A stretch of 64,000 nt of DNA from Ampelocalamus luodianensis (lineage: Eukaryota; Streptophyta; Magnoliopsida; Poales; Poaceae), in the NCBI GenBank assembly GCA_036346255.1, contig CM070635.1:43117715-43181714 (forward strand), given 5' to 3'. Under the pieces are notes generated by a model that had not been told where the DNA came from, did no database searches, and saw only the letters and a list, made by a program, of their open reading frames with translations. Positions 44,201 through 57,100 of this stretch are shown here, piece after piece. The translations under genes and the position numbers were made by a program. How positions within the stretch are numbered: the first letter of the stretch is position 1; every line of letters starts with the position of its first letter.

Positions 44201-46758
44201 CAGACTTGGTCAAATAGGCAGCACGACATAGCTCGGATGGTATGACTACCTAAATGGGTTGTATCGTGCCGGTCGTAGGCTCAACCACCGATTCAGGCAC
44301 GACACGTCGAGCTCACGCCATGCCGGGTTAGGGTTGGGCCGTTTAGCCCATTTTAGTTCGAAAAATTTAAAAATTGGAAAATTTCTAGAAAAATATATAG
44401 TCCATAAATATAAATTAAAATTAAAAAGAGTTCTATACCTATAAAAAGAGACAGATGTATTAAAAATGTAATAATGAGCTTTATTAATGTTTATATGGTT
44501 GTCTCGTTAAAAACTTGGCTGTCTCGTTAAAAACTTTGCTAAGTAAAAACTCAACATGAGAAAACCTTAGTAAAGAAAAAAAGTACAACCTATAGCTCTG
44601 CATACATCAATGCTCTAAGTGTCGTTGTCTAGGTAAAGATTCTCGAACACGTCTGTCAACTCTGGATTTTCTACATAGTATTGATTTCGTGCATCTGCTT
44701 GTTCCCAGTCTTTCACAGTTAGAAGTATCTTAGCCATCTCACCCGTGAGACTTGTTCTTCTCTACTCCAATATTCTTCCAGAAAGACTGAAAGAAGACTC
44801 AAAGAAAATTGTAGAGATAGGAACATTTAACACATCACGTGGTAATATGGATAACACTAGATATGTTACCTTATGGTCCTGCCACCATTGCAAAATTTCA
44901 AAGCGCTATTCCTGGTAATCTACGATATCACTGTCCAAATAGGTGGATAGTTCCCTACTGCTATGGTGGGCGCTGTGTCTTGCTTCAGAACTTGACGTTA
45001 TAGAACCTAAACCCCTAGACTTGGAGGAAGAACTTGCACCCCATTTTTTATCCCCACGCAGTTGTCTTCTTACCTGTGGTGGGTGGTACTGGAGGTCATT
45101 GCAAGCGAACTCCCTAAAACTTTAATTCGTACTTTTGATAAACATTAAAAAATTTAGTACGAACATCTAAAAATAGTTAGAATAATCTATGCATGTAGCA
45201 TAGCTCAGAAGTTAGAGAACATTAGCAAATCCTCGAAGTTTAGCTCTGGGATCTAAAATAAATTCAAATACATATAGGATTTTTTTTTTAATATTTCAAA
45301 TATTTAGCTTTCATAGCAACGATAGTCGCTCCTAACACTATTTTATTTTCATGAGCCTTCAGATGACTAGCAATTTCAATAATATTATGCATAACCAAAG
45401 GAGATGTTAGATAATACACAGTAGATAAAAGCAAGAGTGGAATCATAAAAAGCTCTAAAAATGATAGTAACTTCTCAGCAACAAACCAACATTGCTCAAC
45501 CAATAGTGTATTACTGCCATGACTGTGATTATGTGTGTGAATAAAAATAGAAAATATGCTCTTATATGGTAAAAGACTCTTAAGCATCATGTAAGTAGAG
45601 TTTCATCTTACTGGCTTATCCAAACCAAAATTTCCCAAAATTTTCTTGGACGTACATTCATTCTCACGATTCGTTGGTTAGAATGATTTAGGAAAAATAT
45701 TGCATCACAGGAAAGCTTTAATATACTGTTCCAACCTTTTTAAACAATATTTAATTATAAGATTAATAATATGGCAGATGGATCACTAATATAGCAATGA
45801 AGATTTAGCATATGTACTAAATAACGGAGTGACAATATCCATTGCCCTAGAGTTTGCGATGGCATTGTCTAAAGTTATTGCAAAAAAATTATTTGTAAGA
45901 CTAGAATCTTCCACGACTTTGATAATATAGTTCGCAATATTTTTACCCGTGTGTACTACATCAATTAGTTTAAATCCTATAATTATTGTTTTTTTCTATT
46001 TCCTAGTTGTCGTTAATTGAAGACTTTGCAGACAATTCATGACTACAAATTTTACAAACAATATATCTTACATGAACTCTAATTTCGTTTGGCTTGGATT
46101 TCTTATTGAAATCTTCCCAGACTCCCTATATACTCAACCTGGATCTCTTTGCCCTGGCACTTGCAGACGTGGAGGCACTCATAGAGCCTGATGATATTAT
46201 TACTTACTCTTCCGTTTGAGTGGGGGGGCAATGAAATTTTGAATATTTAGCAAAGATAATTTAAATTTTACAAAATTATCATAAAAGAGGTCTAATTTTT
46301 CACAACATAAGTGAGAGAAGAGAATGAAGATTGGATGGTAGCTGAATGATGAGGGTATGTTGCCTATTTATAGGAAAAAAAAAATCAAGGTTTCTTTTTA
46401 TATTTTTTAAGCTCCTAAATAATAAAAAAAATCGATCATTACTATGCCTAATGGGTGGTGCCGTGCTGTGCCGTGCCTAAGCACGTTGAACGAACCTAAC
46501 AGTGCTAAACGGGTTTAACCCTGTTGTGCCGTGCCGAACGGGCTAAACAGGTCGTGCCTAGCCTAGCCGTGTTGTCCCCGAGCTGACCCATGACCCATGC
46601 CAGGCTCAATACTATGCGTGACATGATGTGTCAACCCATTAGGCCGAGGTCACAACCCAAGCACGGCATGACACATCGGGCCGTGCTATGTCTAGACCAA
46701 GCTAACAGTACCGTGCCTCGGACCGGCCTGGCAGATAAAGCTTATTTGGCCACCTCTA
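44201..46758 (-). mobile_element. Decayed autonomous hAT transposon, copy 2
   Basis: The left end CAGACTTGGTCAAATAGGC and right end TTATTTGGCCACCTCTA are inverted termini of the TAGAGGTGGCCAAA type. Flanks GATAAGGG (44193-44200) and GTTGAGGG (46759-46766) match at 6/8. Long blocks align with copy 1, for example GTCGTTGTCTAGGTAAAGAT at both 5229 and 44621. GC-rich blocks of GCCGTGC words fill both sub-terminal regions. The right end lies about 160 bp from the ERCC1 stop codon. Confidence 0.8.
44620..45590 (-). pseudogene. hAT transposase remnant (copy 2)
   Basis: The minus reading 45590-45288 contains EQCWFVAEKLLSFLELF and YYLTSPLVMHNIIEIASHLK, the region between the catalytic core and the dimerisation domain of plant hAT transposases. 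The C-terminal dimerisation domain at about 44890-44620 is recognisable by DNA match to copy 1 but is broken by stops. Not functional. Confidence 0.78.
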
Positions 46759-46926
46759 GTTGAGGGACTTTTGCTTGGTCAGAAAAGGCCAGGGCTATGT
46801 TACAAAGCAAAAAAAATACAGTTTTCTTAAGGGAAAACACAAGTCAACTTTTGCGAGTACAACAACAATCACTGCAGAACATTTGGACTCGCCATTTCCC
46901 ACTACTGCTAACTTCCTACTACTAAT

Positions 46927-49900
46927 CTAATTTTTGGTCTTGTCATCTTCCACGCTCGCGCTGCTAGTACCTTCACCAGTCTTGTTTGTTGAATCGCGGC
47001 CCTGGATGCGGATCTTTTCTGAATACTTGGAGAAGGCGGCAGTAAGGGCTGATTTTACATCAGAACCTTTCTTGTTCTTGGATGCGCCTGGCTTTTCCGC
47101 TGCATCTTGCGCGCCATCGTTTGTCCACGAAGGTTGACCTGACGCTTTCTCCCTGTCAGGAGTATCAGGTACTACAATGCTTGGGCGGGTGGAAACTCGT
47201 TTGAATGGCTCATGAAAAGTATCATAAAGTCGCTTTACCTACAACAATTGAACAAACTCTACATATTAATCAAGCGAAACATGACCCTTCCTGGTATTAA
47301 GCACAAAGGCAAAACAATACAAGCAAGAGGTGTGGTTCTATTTTCTGTTCAAGGGATAACCAATATGCAAGTTTCTTAGCAATATTTCCAATGAACCATA
47401 ACAAAAGATAGTACCTTCCGCTCACCAATTCCTGGGCAATGAGCCAGTTCTTCCATAGAAGCATCCATAATTCGAGAAAGTGACTGCAAGTACAAGACCA
47501 AATGCATTTGGTTATATTGTGCACCTTTTGTTGGATGGATTTGTCACGTCAAATACTACTTTTTTGACAGACAAAACAGAACACACTATATCAAACAAGT
47601 ATACTATACATTGAGGACGACAATGTAAGAATTCCAGATCAGGGGATTCCTTATCCATCTTACCCCAAAAGACGAACCAAGTGTGACAACATCTGTTTTG
47701 TTAACACGCCGAATCGATGTAAGAGCATGTGTCAACTGCAAAACCATACCCAAAAGCACAAATGGGTAAGAGTAAATTTCAGAAAACCCTAGGTATTAGG
47801 GCATTGGCAGCACAAAACCACAGGTTTTGCAAAAAAAATTCACAAAACCATAGGTTTTAAGGCACTTGGTTACACTTAACCAAATATCCCTTCATATCCC
47901 ACCCGCCTGACATGTTGGGTCCACAAAGAAATCGACATCGATTGCTACCCAACTGTAGTCGCTCAGCCTTGGTTGCGCCACGAAGACCCGCTTGCACATG
48001 CGAACTGTGCGAGGGAAGCCATCGCTTCGCTCCTTAAGGCCCTATGCTCGGATCTCCTCGCCACGTTGTTGAGTGCAGTCGTGGCACCGGGCGAACATGC
48101 GGCCTCCACATCGCTCTTCGACTGCTAGCTCAATACTTCTTTGTGGGCCCAACATGTCGGACATGTGGGATATGAGGGGATATGGATGAAATTGGGTTCA
48201 ATGTAACCATGTGCCTCAAAGCCTGTGGCTTTGTGAAGTTACCAATGCCTCAATACATGGGGTTTTCTGAAATTTAATCAATGAGTAATATATCAACTAA
48301 TGAAGTAATTATCGTTATTAACATAATGAATACTCAGAACAGAAAGTAATGACTGAACTTCTAATAGTTAATAAGACTCTATTACAATCAACTAAAAGGA
48401 ATTGTGGTGAGAAAACTTTGTACTGAAACCACTTGCAATGCTTGAAACTTGCTAATGAAAATAAATACCATTGATGAAGTTGTGGGAAAATATTTCTCGT
48501 AAACCATAATTACTCAATGTAGTTTCAATTTTGCCTAGACCAGCCAATTAAATAGATCAAACTACGTAGTACTAGCAAGGGTGTCTAGGAAGCAAGCATA
48601 CCCGTGATAAATAGTCATTATCCATGTGCTCGCGAATGGTGTCAGCTGACTTGTTTTCATACAATTTAATAGTCTCCAAGTACCGACCACATTCCTCCAG
48701 GCTACAAGAGAACAGTTTGGTTAGAGAACAAATTCAAAAACCTTTTAAAGCATATCAGCACACCATCATACTGTTACTATAGAATTCTCCACTTTGCATG
48801 ATGGAAAACCATTACATACGTGCATCCATTGCTGATTTTAAATTTTTGTATGCAAAATGCCCAACAAGTATTAGCTAACTCTCATTCAGCAATACACAAC
48901 CCTAGTTCTATTTCAGAGGCAAAAGAGCCAAAACAAGATCTCATAATTACATTTATAGTTATAGAGAACTCATATAACACTATAACAGTACATGATTAGG
49001 AACATGTATTGAACAAAGAGAACAGAAATCAAACATGAACGTTACATAACCCCAGCATATTAGAATGTTACAGAATAACACCTCCAGCCGCACAGGAGGG
49101 TGCAGTCATGTAGCAGCGCCATCCTTGTAACTTCATGTAAAGGCTTTACTACATCTTCCTAAGCAGTAAGTACATAAAATGGAGGTTACTAATTTACCTT
49201 GTGAGATGTCTGTAACTGCATGTCCTGGGAAAAGCAAAATATGTTTGTCAAGTTATTGAAACTTACAACATCAACATGGCACAAGATGACACGGAGCTTG
49301 AAATTCTTCTGCAGCTCTCTTACTCGATAGTACAAGTAGTCGGGGTGTAGAAGATGGTAGCGAAGACTGCATCAACCGCAACATTAACAACATAGTAAGA
49401 ATCACAAAATGCCACCATCTCACGGCACACTTACTGTGGCTGTGTGGCACAATACTTTTCCTAACAATAGATTACATATTTGCATTACATAGTGCAATAG
49501 ACTACAGCTGCGACCTGGAATCTACTCTCAGACAAAGTTAATGTCACATGCAGTTGTCTAATAGACTGGTAGTGCAGGGCATTAGACGAAATGTAACCTT
49601 AGATACACACTAATATAACGTAGTTCTAATTCTAATCATTGCCCCAATGATACAATACAACCAGTGAAATAGACAAAAGCACTAAACCTTAGCAGAGTTA
49701 GAACCTTATGTACAGTGCGCATGACGATTGCCCGAGCAGGTAGTCCGGCACGATGTCGGCGAACGTCCACCTAGCATTTCTGATGTGTTTCAGCAAGGGG
49801 TTCCCTTTCTGCCGAACAAGACACGAACAAAGACTCGAAATTTATCATAAATAAACGAGAGGGCAAATCTCCAAGCAAGCAAAATCATGTCAACGTGCCA

Positions 49901-50317
49901 ATAATCGCCCCATTACCTGCCTATGGCTCACAACAATGGCGTTCTTGCTCTGGGGCGCCGGCGTGGAGGGACTAGCCTGAGGCGGCCTGTGCCAAGAAAC
50001 CGAGCTTAGAGGTGAGGTATGAGAAAATTTGAGAAGAGGGTGAGGGGGAGGGGTGCCTACCTGGGGGCAGTGGGCTGGGGAGGCGGCGGTGGAGGGGAGT
50101 AAAACTCGGAGGACTTGAGGAAGGAGAAGGCCTGGGAGAACGACGACGACGACGAAGAGGAGGAGGCGGCGGGGCTGGGGAGAGGAGGGTTATAGGAGGT
50201 AGGCATCGAGGAGGTGGAGGAGGCGTCATGGCCGAAGACCTCTTGGTAGGAGGGGATCTTTATGAGGTTCTTGCCGGGCTCCGGCCGCTGCCCCTGCCGC
50301 TCTTGCTCTCCATCCAT
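46927..50317 (-). CDS. ERCC1: DNA excision repair protein ERCC1 (RAD10 homologue)
   Basis: Nine minus-strand exons: 50317-50061, 49986-49917, 49808-49705, 49366-49267, 49158-49082, 48701-48602, 47735-47664, 47483-47415, 47238-46927. They join in frame to 386 codons, near the usual plant length, with GT-AG introns. Recognised family segments are KIPSYQEVFG and FSQAFSFLKSSEFYSPPPP near the N-terminus, AIVVSHRQKGNPLLKHIRN, YLLGQSSCALY, LRYHLLHPDYLY, VILCHVDVEDVVKPLHEV, LHDCTLLCGWS, YLSRLTHALTSIR, and the tandem helix-hairpin-helix with CPGIGERKVKRLYDTFHEPF (about residues 250-297). ERCC1 is the non-catalytic partner of the XPF/RAD1 nuclease, which cuts 5' of DNA lesions in nucleotide excision repair and acts in recombination. 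The central domain is nuclease-like without active site, as expected. Start ATG 50317 is in a GCCATGG context; an in-frame ATG at 50395 is a less likely alternative. No break is seen. Confidence 0.95.
47773..48276. mobile_element. MITE in ERCC1 intron 6
   Basis: Inverted ends start TAAATTTCAGAAAACCCTAGG and end CATGGGGTTTTCTGAAATTTA. The complementarity extends inward through GGGCATTGGCAGCACAAAACCACAGG-type sequence for over 50 bp with gaps. The centre is GC-richer with no coding content. No convincing TSD was found. It leaves the splice sites of the flanking exons untouched. Confidence 0.8.
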
Positions 50318-51630
50318 GGCGGAGCCGGAGAGACGTGGCCGCGACGACCTGCAGCAACTGGTATGACCGTCGCCTCGATACAGTATGCGTAACATGAGAG
50401 AATAGTCGCCTTTTCGTTGTATTTCGATCGCTGGACCCGCTTAGGCCCATGAGCCGAAATTTAGCCCGTCCTTGAGTCAGTTGTGCATGCGAGTCCGAAA
50501 GGAGAAAGCGCATGGGCCGGTTTAGTGTCTTCCATTTCGTGTCTAGTGCCACCGGCGCGGCGGCGAGCGAGCGGCACAGGCAGGTGGCGTAGATCCTGAT
50601 GGTGATGGATGATTGGACCGACGGTGAAAAGCTTTCAAAAACGTCTGAAAAGTTGGTGGCGCACGGCTCGTTGATCGGCATGCCAGTCTGTTCCATTTAG
50701 AGCTCATTTCTGCTTCCTGGCTCTCGATTCTTGTTGATTCAGCATGTTTTTGTCTCTGTCCATGTGTGCGATATCACGTAACAGAGACGGAGACGGCAGA
50801 GCAGTATGGTATGGAGACGTTATGTTTCGGCGTGTAAGTATGTAACACCACTTCCACTTGTCCCGTACCATGTGTCACCAGCTAGCTACTGGTTTTCAGC
50901 AGCAGCCTGGGTGCAGTATGGTGCGACGAAAGCTTTGGACCCTTAGGTCCAAAAATGCCATCTGGTGTGTGGTTTGCAGCACGACGGGCGTCTGTGGGCT
51001 GCGCCTTGGGCATGCACTGCAGAGACGTCGTCACCACAGCACTAGCAAATAGCAATAGATTTCTTGCATTGGATGCACAGACGTACAGTTTGAGTGGCTT
51101 GAAGCAGAGACGGTCAGTGAGGGGACCATGACTAGGACTCAGGTCGCTCAACCGTGGAGCTTGAACTGTACATCATCTTACACTGCAGAACAACCGTGGA
51201 GTTGTTGATTTATGTAGCATTTGGATCCTGAGTCTCGGGCCATTGCCCTAGCTCCGCCTCTGGAGGGGACCATGTATACATATCAACTTTCGAGTCGTAC
51301 AGCTAACCAAAGTCAAGGGCCTGACATTGCTAGTAACTCCATTAAGTTTACTGATTGTAGTGTAGGTAGTTATGACCGCAACACAAGCACAACCGTTTAT
51401 TAAGGTCGTCCAAGTTAGGTTGTCCAAAGTTCAAACTGAAATGTCAATATTGCTTGAGAACATGAACATACTATAAAGGGTTGTTGTACTTCTGCCGGCG
51501 TTCGATGCTTAGTGAGGGAAAAGAACGTTTCCGAAATCTTTCGTTGGAAAAAGGCGTGTGATTCCAAGAGTTAGTGCACATTTCCAAAAGTCTGGGAGGA
51601 GAAAGAGCAACACGGCAAATCTCAGAACTC
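50318..51630. other. ERCC1 upstream region and unassigned sequence
   Basis: 50318-50700 holds the ERCC1 5' UTR and promoter (minus strand). It is GC-rich and no TATA box is assigned. 50700-51630 shows no recognisable gene or repeat; scattered readings of 60-90 codons have no domain. Confidence 0.45.
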
Positions 51631-51644
51631 AGAACAGCAACGAG

Positions 51645-52130
51645 AACAGCAATGGTGGACCGGTGGAGTGATGTCCTCCTTTCAGGTGAGGAAAATTACA
51701 AAAAAAAAAGGCAAGGCTTCCCTACTTGTGTTGATCCTCTGGCACTTATGGAAAGAGAGGAATCGATGAATCTTTCAGTACCTCAGGCAAGTGCCGACAG
51801 GGCTGCTGTCGGTAATCAAGGATGAAGCCTGGCTTGGACGCAAAGCGGAGCGACCAAGCTGCAGATCTACCTTCAAGGCGACTAGGTTCTTTCGCGGCAG
51901 AGGGCCTTGTAAGTAGGAGGCTTTAGGCGAAGGTAGCAGCGTCGGCCTTTAGGTGGAGGTCGGCTGTACGTTCCTTTTTTTCGTATTCGTAGCAACGCTT
52001 CGTTGCCCTTGGGGGAATTACCTGTGTGTGTGGGCTCGTTTTTATTTGTTTTGTTTTTTTTCTTTCTTGTGTTTGTCCTGCTCTTCTCCCTTTAATGAAA
52101 TAACGGCTTCGCCGTTTCCTCTAAAAAAAA
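51645..52130 (+). mobile_element. 5'-truncated L1 LINE with exact 14-bp TSD
   Basis: AGAACAGCAACGAG occurs at 51631-51644 and again at 52131-52144, right after an A9 tail. Between them, after frame changes, the reading LWHLWKERNRRIF then LSVIKDEAWLW is the C-terminal tail of plant L1 ORF2, followed by a 3' UTR ending CTTTAATGAAATAACGGC. This is target-primed insertion of a 486-bp 3' fragment. The perfect TSD suggests it is fairly recent. Confidence 0.92.
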
Positions 52131-52144
52131 AGAACAGCAACGAG

Positions 52145-52563
52145 GTAGGGACGGCCTGTTTTGCTTTTGAGTCGGACTGCTGTTTTTTTTCCCTCAGTAC
52201 TAAAATAGGGCTGTATAGTAACAATGATGTTTGTCTTTTGTCCATACTACCATTGCAGGATCTTTACAAGACCTCCGAAGAAATTAACATGTTTCAGTAG
52301 GAAGTATCTGCGAAATTCTTATTTTCTAATTACTGGACTAACTTGTTAATGGTTGGTTTACACTCTCGCAGCACCTGACGCTTGTGTCTTCAAAATGAAG
52401 AGGCCGTTTGCTCGCTAATCCTTTGGGTAGTTGCAGCTATACACGAACACTTGATAGCTCAGCTAACGCCAGCGATTCGACGGGTACGTAATAGGGTTAG
52501 GCGGTGAGGACGATGGATGGTTCAACAACTCGTGTACATATGCGTGTGCTTATAGAAGCAAAT
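52145..52563. other. Unassigned sequence
   Basis: Continuation of the DNA that received the L1 insertion. No gene or repeat is seen. Confidence 0.5.
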
Positions 52564-52880
52564 GTATTTTTGGCCTCTGACGCCACTCAATTGCAAAAAT
52601 AGTTACATATCATTTTATTTGCAAATCTAGTCTCCCTCCTTCTCTTACCGTGGTCGGTGAGCGCAGAAGGTGGATGGCCCTTCCCGCGCTCACGCACAGC
52701 GGCAAGTGGCCGCTCCCGCGCTAGGCTACCCTCCCGTGCCTTTTCGCGCTCTCCGAGTGGGGAAAGTGACATTCCCCACTCCCCGACCGCGGAAGGAGAG
52801 GAAGGGGGACTAAATTTACAAATAAAACGGGACGAAATGTATTTTTGCCATTGAGTGGCGTTGGGGGCCAAAATAAAAAA
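52564..52880. mobile_element. MITE with about 70-bp inverted repeats
   Basis: The left arm (GTATTTTTGGCC, CGCCACTCAATTGCAAAAAT, ATTTTATTTGCAAATCTAGT) is mirrored by the right arm (ACTAAATTTACAAATAAAAC, ATTTTTGCCATTGAGTGGCG, GGCCAAAATA). The GC-rich centre repeats CCGCGCTC and short GGGGAA/TTCCCC palindromes. The exact outer bases and TSD are unclear. Confidence 0.8.
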
Positions 52881-53651
52881 AAATCGTGCTTATCACAACA
52901 TGATCACAGCAGCACACATGTACACCGGACGATTAATACGGAGAGCTTTGTTAATTTCAGAACTATTACAAAGCATATACTAATATATGGCTACGTCGAT
53001 ATCTGGGGGAATTGTCGTTGCTTATCGCCATGCGGTATCTCCATGTCACCAAATCGTCCTACATATCAGTGCATTGTCCTGTTATCGCCAATGCTGTAGC
53101 TCTCTTCTGATTAGACCCATGGTGAAGGAACCATCCATCCTCCTAACATTTTCTTTTTTGAGAACTCGTCCTTCCACAACTCATTCATTCATTTTGTATG
53201 GTTTGATTCGGTTCTCATTCTCCTAACTTACTCCCATGCATGCTTTAAGTAACATTTTAGTAGCATCTTGCTGCTGATGTAGATTACAATAAGACATAAC
53301 ATGGCGCAGCCCCACAGTCTCGCGCACGCATGCAACCCGTCTTCCGACAGTATCGGGGGGAAATCACACACAAAATCCCAATCCAGGACCACGTTTTTAT
53401 GTTGATACGTCACACGTCTCATACGCAACCACACAACCACTCACGGCCGGACCGTGCGTAGCCGTCGTGACATCTCAACAGTGCCAAGTATACCATGCGC
53501 ACGGTGCACCCAAACAATCCTTGGACGAGCGCGACGTATCGCTGCCGGTAGAGGAGGCCGGCACGCGAGGCGGCAGCAAGACCCGGCCGAATCGTCAAAA
53601 ATAGGGGGCTTTCTGTGTGATTTTCAGGGGAAATGCACGCTACACGGTCAG
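52881..53651. other. Unassigned sequence
   Basis: Mixed composition with no domain-bearing reading. 53430-53650 is GC-richer and resumes after the Copia insertion at 60564 (TACCCGCGCGC). It may be promoter-like sequence of an unrecognised gene. Confidence 0.4.
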
Positions 53652-53656
53652 CCTAG

Positions 53657-53925
53657 TGTTGAGGAACCGTCGCTGGCGAGTCCAGTCCGAGCGATTACCT
53701 CGTAGACAAGCGTAGAATCGTAAGAACAATGCATGAACACAAGAACAGAATAAGAGATAGAACACAGAGATGTAGGGGAACTTCTTGCTTCTCTTTATTC
53801 CTTCATCCATCGATCGATCCTTTACAATGAATAGCACTCCCTATTTATAGGCTACGACCCTGCTAGGGTTTGGGATGGGCGCCACTAATGGGCCGATCGC
53901 AGGTCGTGCCCATAGTTTTCCAACA
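53657..53925 (-). repeat. 3' LTR of the Copia element (minus orientation)
   Basis: It differs from the other LTR by a few substitutions and short indels, mainly in its last 50 bases. A CTATTTATAG palindrome near 53850 may be the TATA region. Confidence 0.93.
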
Positions 53926-54197
53926 CTCCCTTGGGCACCCATCCTTCATGTCTATGTCTCGTCAAAACTCCATAAAACCCAAAGGGAAAAATTTGGAGAA
54001 AGAGTGCATGAATCATGTTCTGCTATGCTGCACGAATTGCCTCATTAAAAACCTTAGCCGAGAAACTTCAGGAAAACTCGTCGAGGGAAAAAGAGTACAA
54101 TCCACCCAATTTCATTTAATCTCCAGGATTTACCTTTTGGGTACTCGATCTTCATGATCAAGCTTTAGTAATGAGTTTGTGAAGATTCCCCCAGATC

Positions 54198-57100
54198 TCA
54201 GACTTCTCTAAGTCTCATCATTCCAATTCCACATATGCATCTTTCAAAGCTAGACGCTGGAAGTGACTTACTGAATAAATATGCAAGATTCTCACATGAC
54301 CTAGTATGCAGTACTTTGATTACGTTCATCTTTTGCAATTCATGAGCATAGAAGAACTTGGGGTTGATATGCTTTGTGAGAGGATTCTTCACAATAACCC
54401 ATCTGCACTTGTGCAACACAAGCTGCATTATCTTCATTGATAATAGTGGGGTTGGTGCGGTATTCAATCCACATAATCGCTTGATGTAGTGAATCATCCG
54501 CCGGCCCAAGTACATTCTCGTGAGGCCTCGTATAATGCTATTGTTTTCGAGTGGTTCGTCAAGTCGGTACAAGACTCGCTTAGACGATTTTCATGGAATT
54601 GCGCTTCCACCACATAGGAGTTCATAGCCTTGCTTGCGATTTATCGTATGCGGGTCCTACAAGTACCGTTTTGCATTGTCATTCATAGTTAAGTCTTTGT
54701 TCTTTCTCAGAGAAGACCAAGTTCTTTGCTTCCTTAGAGGTATCGGAGATATCCTTTATTCCCGCCAATGCCTTTGGTAGGTTCTCGCACTATACCTTGC
54801 TAGTAGGTTCCCAAATACAATGTCCGTTCTAGTACAGTTTGCTAAATACATTAGTGCTTCTATTGCACCTCGGTGTGGGAGTTCCGGTCCCGTGACTTTC
54901 TCCCCTCTTCTTTAGGTCTCGTATGAGTCTTTGTCTTGTCTGCAAAGATCTTTCGACCATTGGCACTTTCAAAGGGTATGTCTTTGCCAAGTCGAACCTT
55001 TCTAACACCTTCTCGAGTGTAGGTGATGATGCAATAATGTTCCTTCAGGGGCATGCTCAAACTGCAAGCCTAAGCAATATTTGGTTTTACCCAAACCTTT
55101 CATTTCATACTCCAACTCCAGGTAAGAGTTTGTTTTCTTAATATCTTTCAGGGTTCCGATAATATTCAGATCATCTTCATACACTGAGATTATACAAAAT
55201 CCATTCTGGGATTGTTGTATAAATACACAGGGTTTATTCTCATTGTTCGTGTAGCCTTTCTTGCATAGAAAGTCGCTTCAAGCGATTATACCACATTCTG
55301 TTTGATTGCTTAAGTTCGTACAATGACTTTCTGAGTTTCACACTGTACATATTTCTATTTGCTCTATCTTGGTTCGGGACAGGGATACATTCAGGTATCT
55401 TCATATAAATGTCTGAATCCAATATTTCATAAAGGTATGCTGGTACCCCATCCATCAATTTCAATTCTAACTTCAAGTTCACTGCCATTGAGATAAATAT
55501 CTAAAAGGAGTTCCACCCATGACCGGGGAATAGGTTTCTTCATAATCATCTCCTGGATGTTCAATAAAACCTTATGCAACGAGCCTTGCTTCTTTTCATT
55601 TCTCTTTCGAACAAATATCCACTTATACCCTACAGGGTGCACAAGGGGAGACGTACGGCTTACAGGCCCAAACGCCCTTCTTTTATTCGGAGAGAATAAT
55701 TTAGTTTCTACTGCCTTCTTTCAATCCGATCTTTTTCATTCAGCGAGCGATACAGGCTCTGAATCAAGATTGATGATTGTGGCAAGTTTCTTTGCAAAGT
55801 ATATGTCGACATTGGCTGTTGTCATATTCAAAGATTCTCCCGAGGTCATAAATTTTATAGCTATTTCTTCAAGGGGTGATTCTTCTAATGCTTCTACTTG
55901 CTCACTGCTGCTTCCAATTGCAGGGCAAGTCCCTTTAGTTTTTCAGCTCCGATGTGTGCGCACACATCCATGCTGATGTCTCCCTTCATGGGGATGTTCA
56001 ATTCTGGTATGCCTTTTCTGAAGGTTCCATACCGATACCAGGTCTCAACTGGCTCCCCTTTTGGTTCTGGGGCACTTCGGTGATCGGCTGTGTCAAGTCC
56101 TTCTTATCCTTTTTCACCACGCGTCCCCGATTACTTCGGATTCGAGGGGCCGGAGTTCTCGTCCTTTTCTGAGGCCTCTGGACGGGATTAGGGATACCTT
56201 CATTGGTATTTCAACCCTCTCCGGTGCATTGCGTACAGGCAAATGCTACTTGGTCACGCTCTTCGAATCACTAAAGTGGTCTGACAGTTGATTTGCTAAT
56301 ATTTGCAAATCTATTATCTTCTGGACTTCAATTGTCTTCTAGACTTCAATTCAATTATCTTACGATCGCAATTATCTTCTGGACTTCTCTATTTGCTTCA
56401 CTAGTGCGCGGGTCATATGCATAGATTTTTAATTATCTTCTGGATTTCAATTGTCTTCTAGACTTCAATTATTTTCCGACATTATTATCAAGGGTTGATT
56501 TCCTCCCCCTAATGACGGGAAACTGATCTCATCTAATGTACTATCAGCGAATCGGGCATTATACAAATCTCCAGTCATATGGTCCAAATACTTGATTATG
56601 GATGCTGTCTCATAACCAACGATATCCCGCACTTTTGGAGAAGACCCATTGCAGTTCGCTGCGGTGGTGGTATAGGTATATAACCCTTGCAACCAAACCT
56701 GCGAAGATGAATAGTTTTCAGTGCTGACCCTTGCGCTAGTTACCTAGTTGGATGGATGTTATAGACCGACGGTCTAAAATTGATGAGAGCTGCTACGAGC
56801 AGATCACGTGTCCCAACATATAGTTGGTAAATTACAATTCTTCAAAGTTCGCTAGTCCATTCTGGTGCGGATGTGCAGTATAGAATACTCAACTTTAATT
56901 CCCATTTTCATACAATAATCATCAGATGCCTTCGGAGTACATTCTCTGGCGTTGTCCATTCGATGGACTTCACGTGATGATCGGGAAATTATTTTTCAAT
57001 TGTTAATTATCTCGCAAGATTTAGCTTTGCAAAAGCATAGTTTCTCATAGACAATAAACATATGTGCGACCATTCCGAGGAAGCATCGATGAGCACCATA

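Noticed and set aside
49202..49245. A possible small ERCC1 exon reading DMQLQTSHK between a CAG acceptor and GT donor
   Set aside because: The conserved EDVVKPLHEV exon at 49158-49082 joins the previous exon in phase without it, and the extra residues are absent from the ERCC1 family.
50396..50696. A 156-codon minus-strand reading overlapping the ERCC1 start
   Set aside because: It is in a different frame from ERCC1, has no domain, and lies in the promoter and first exon.
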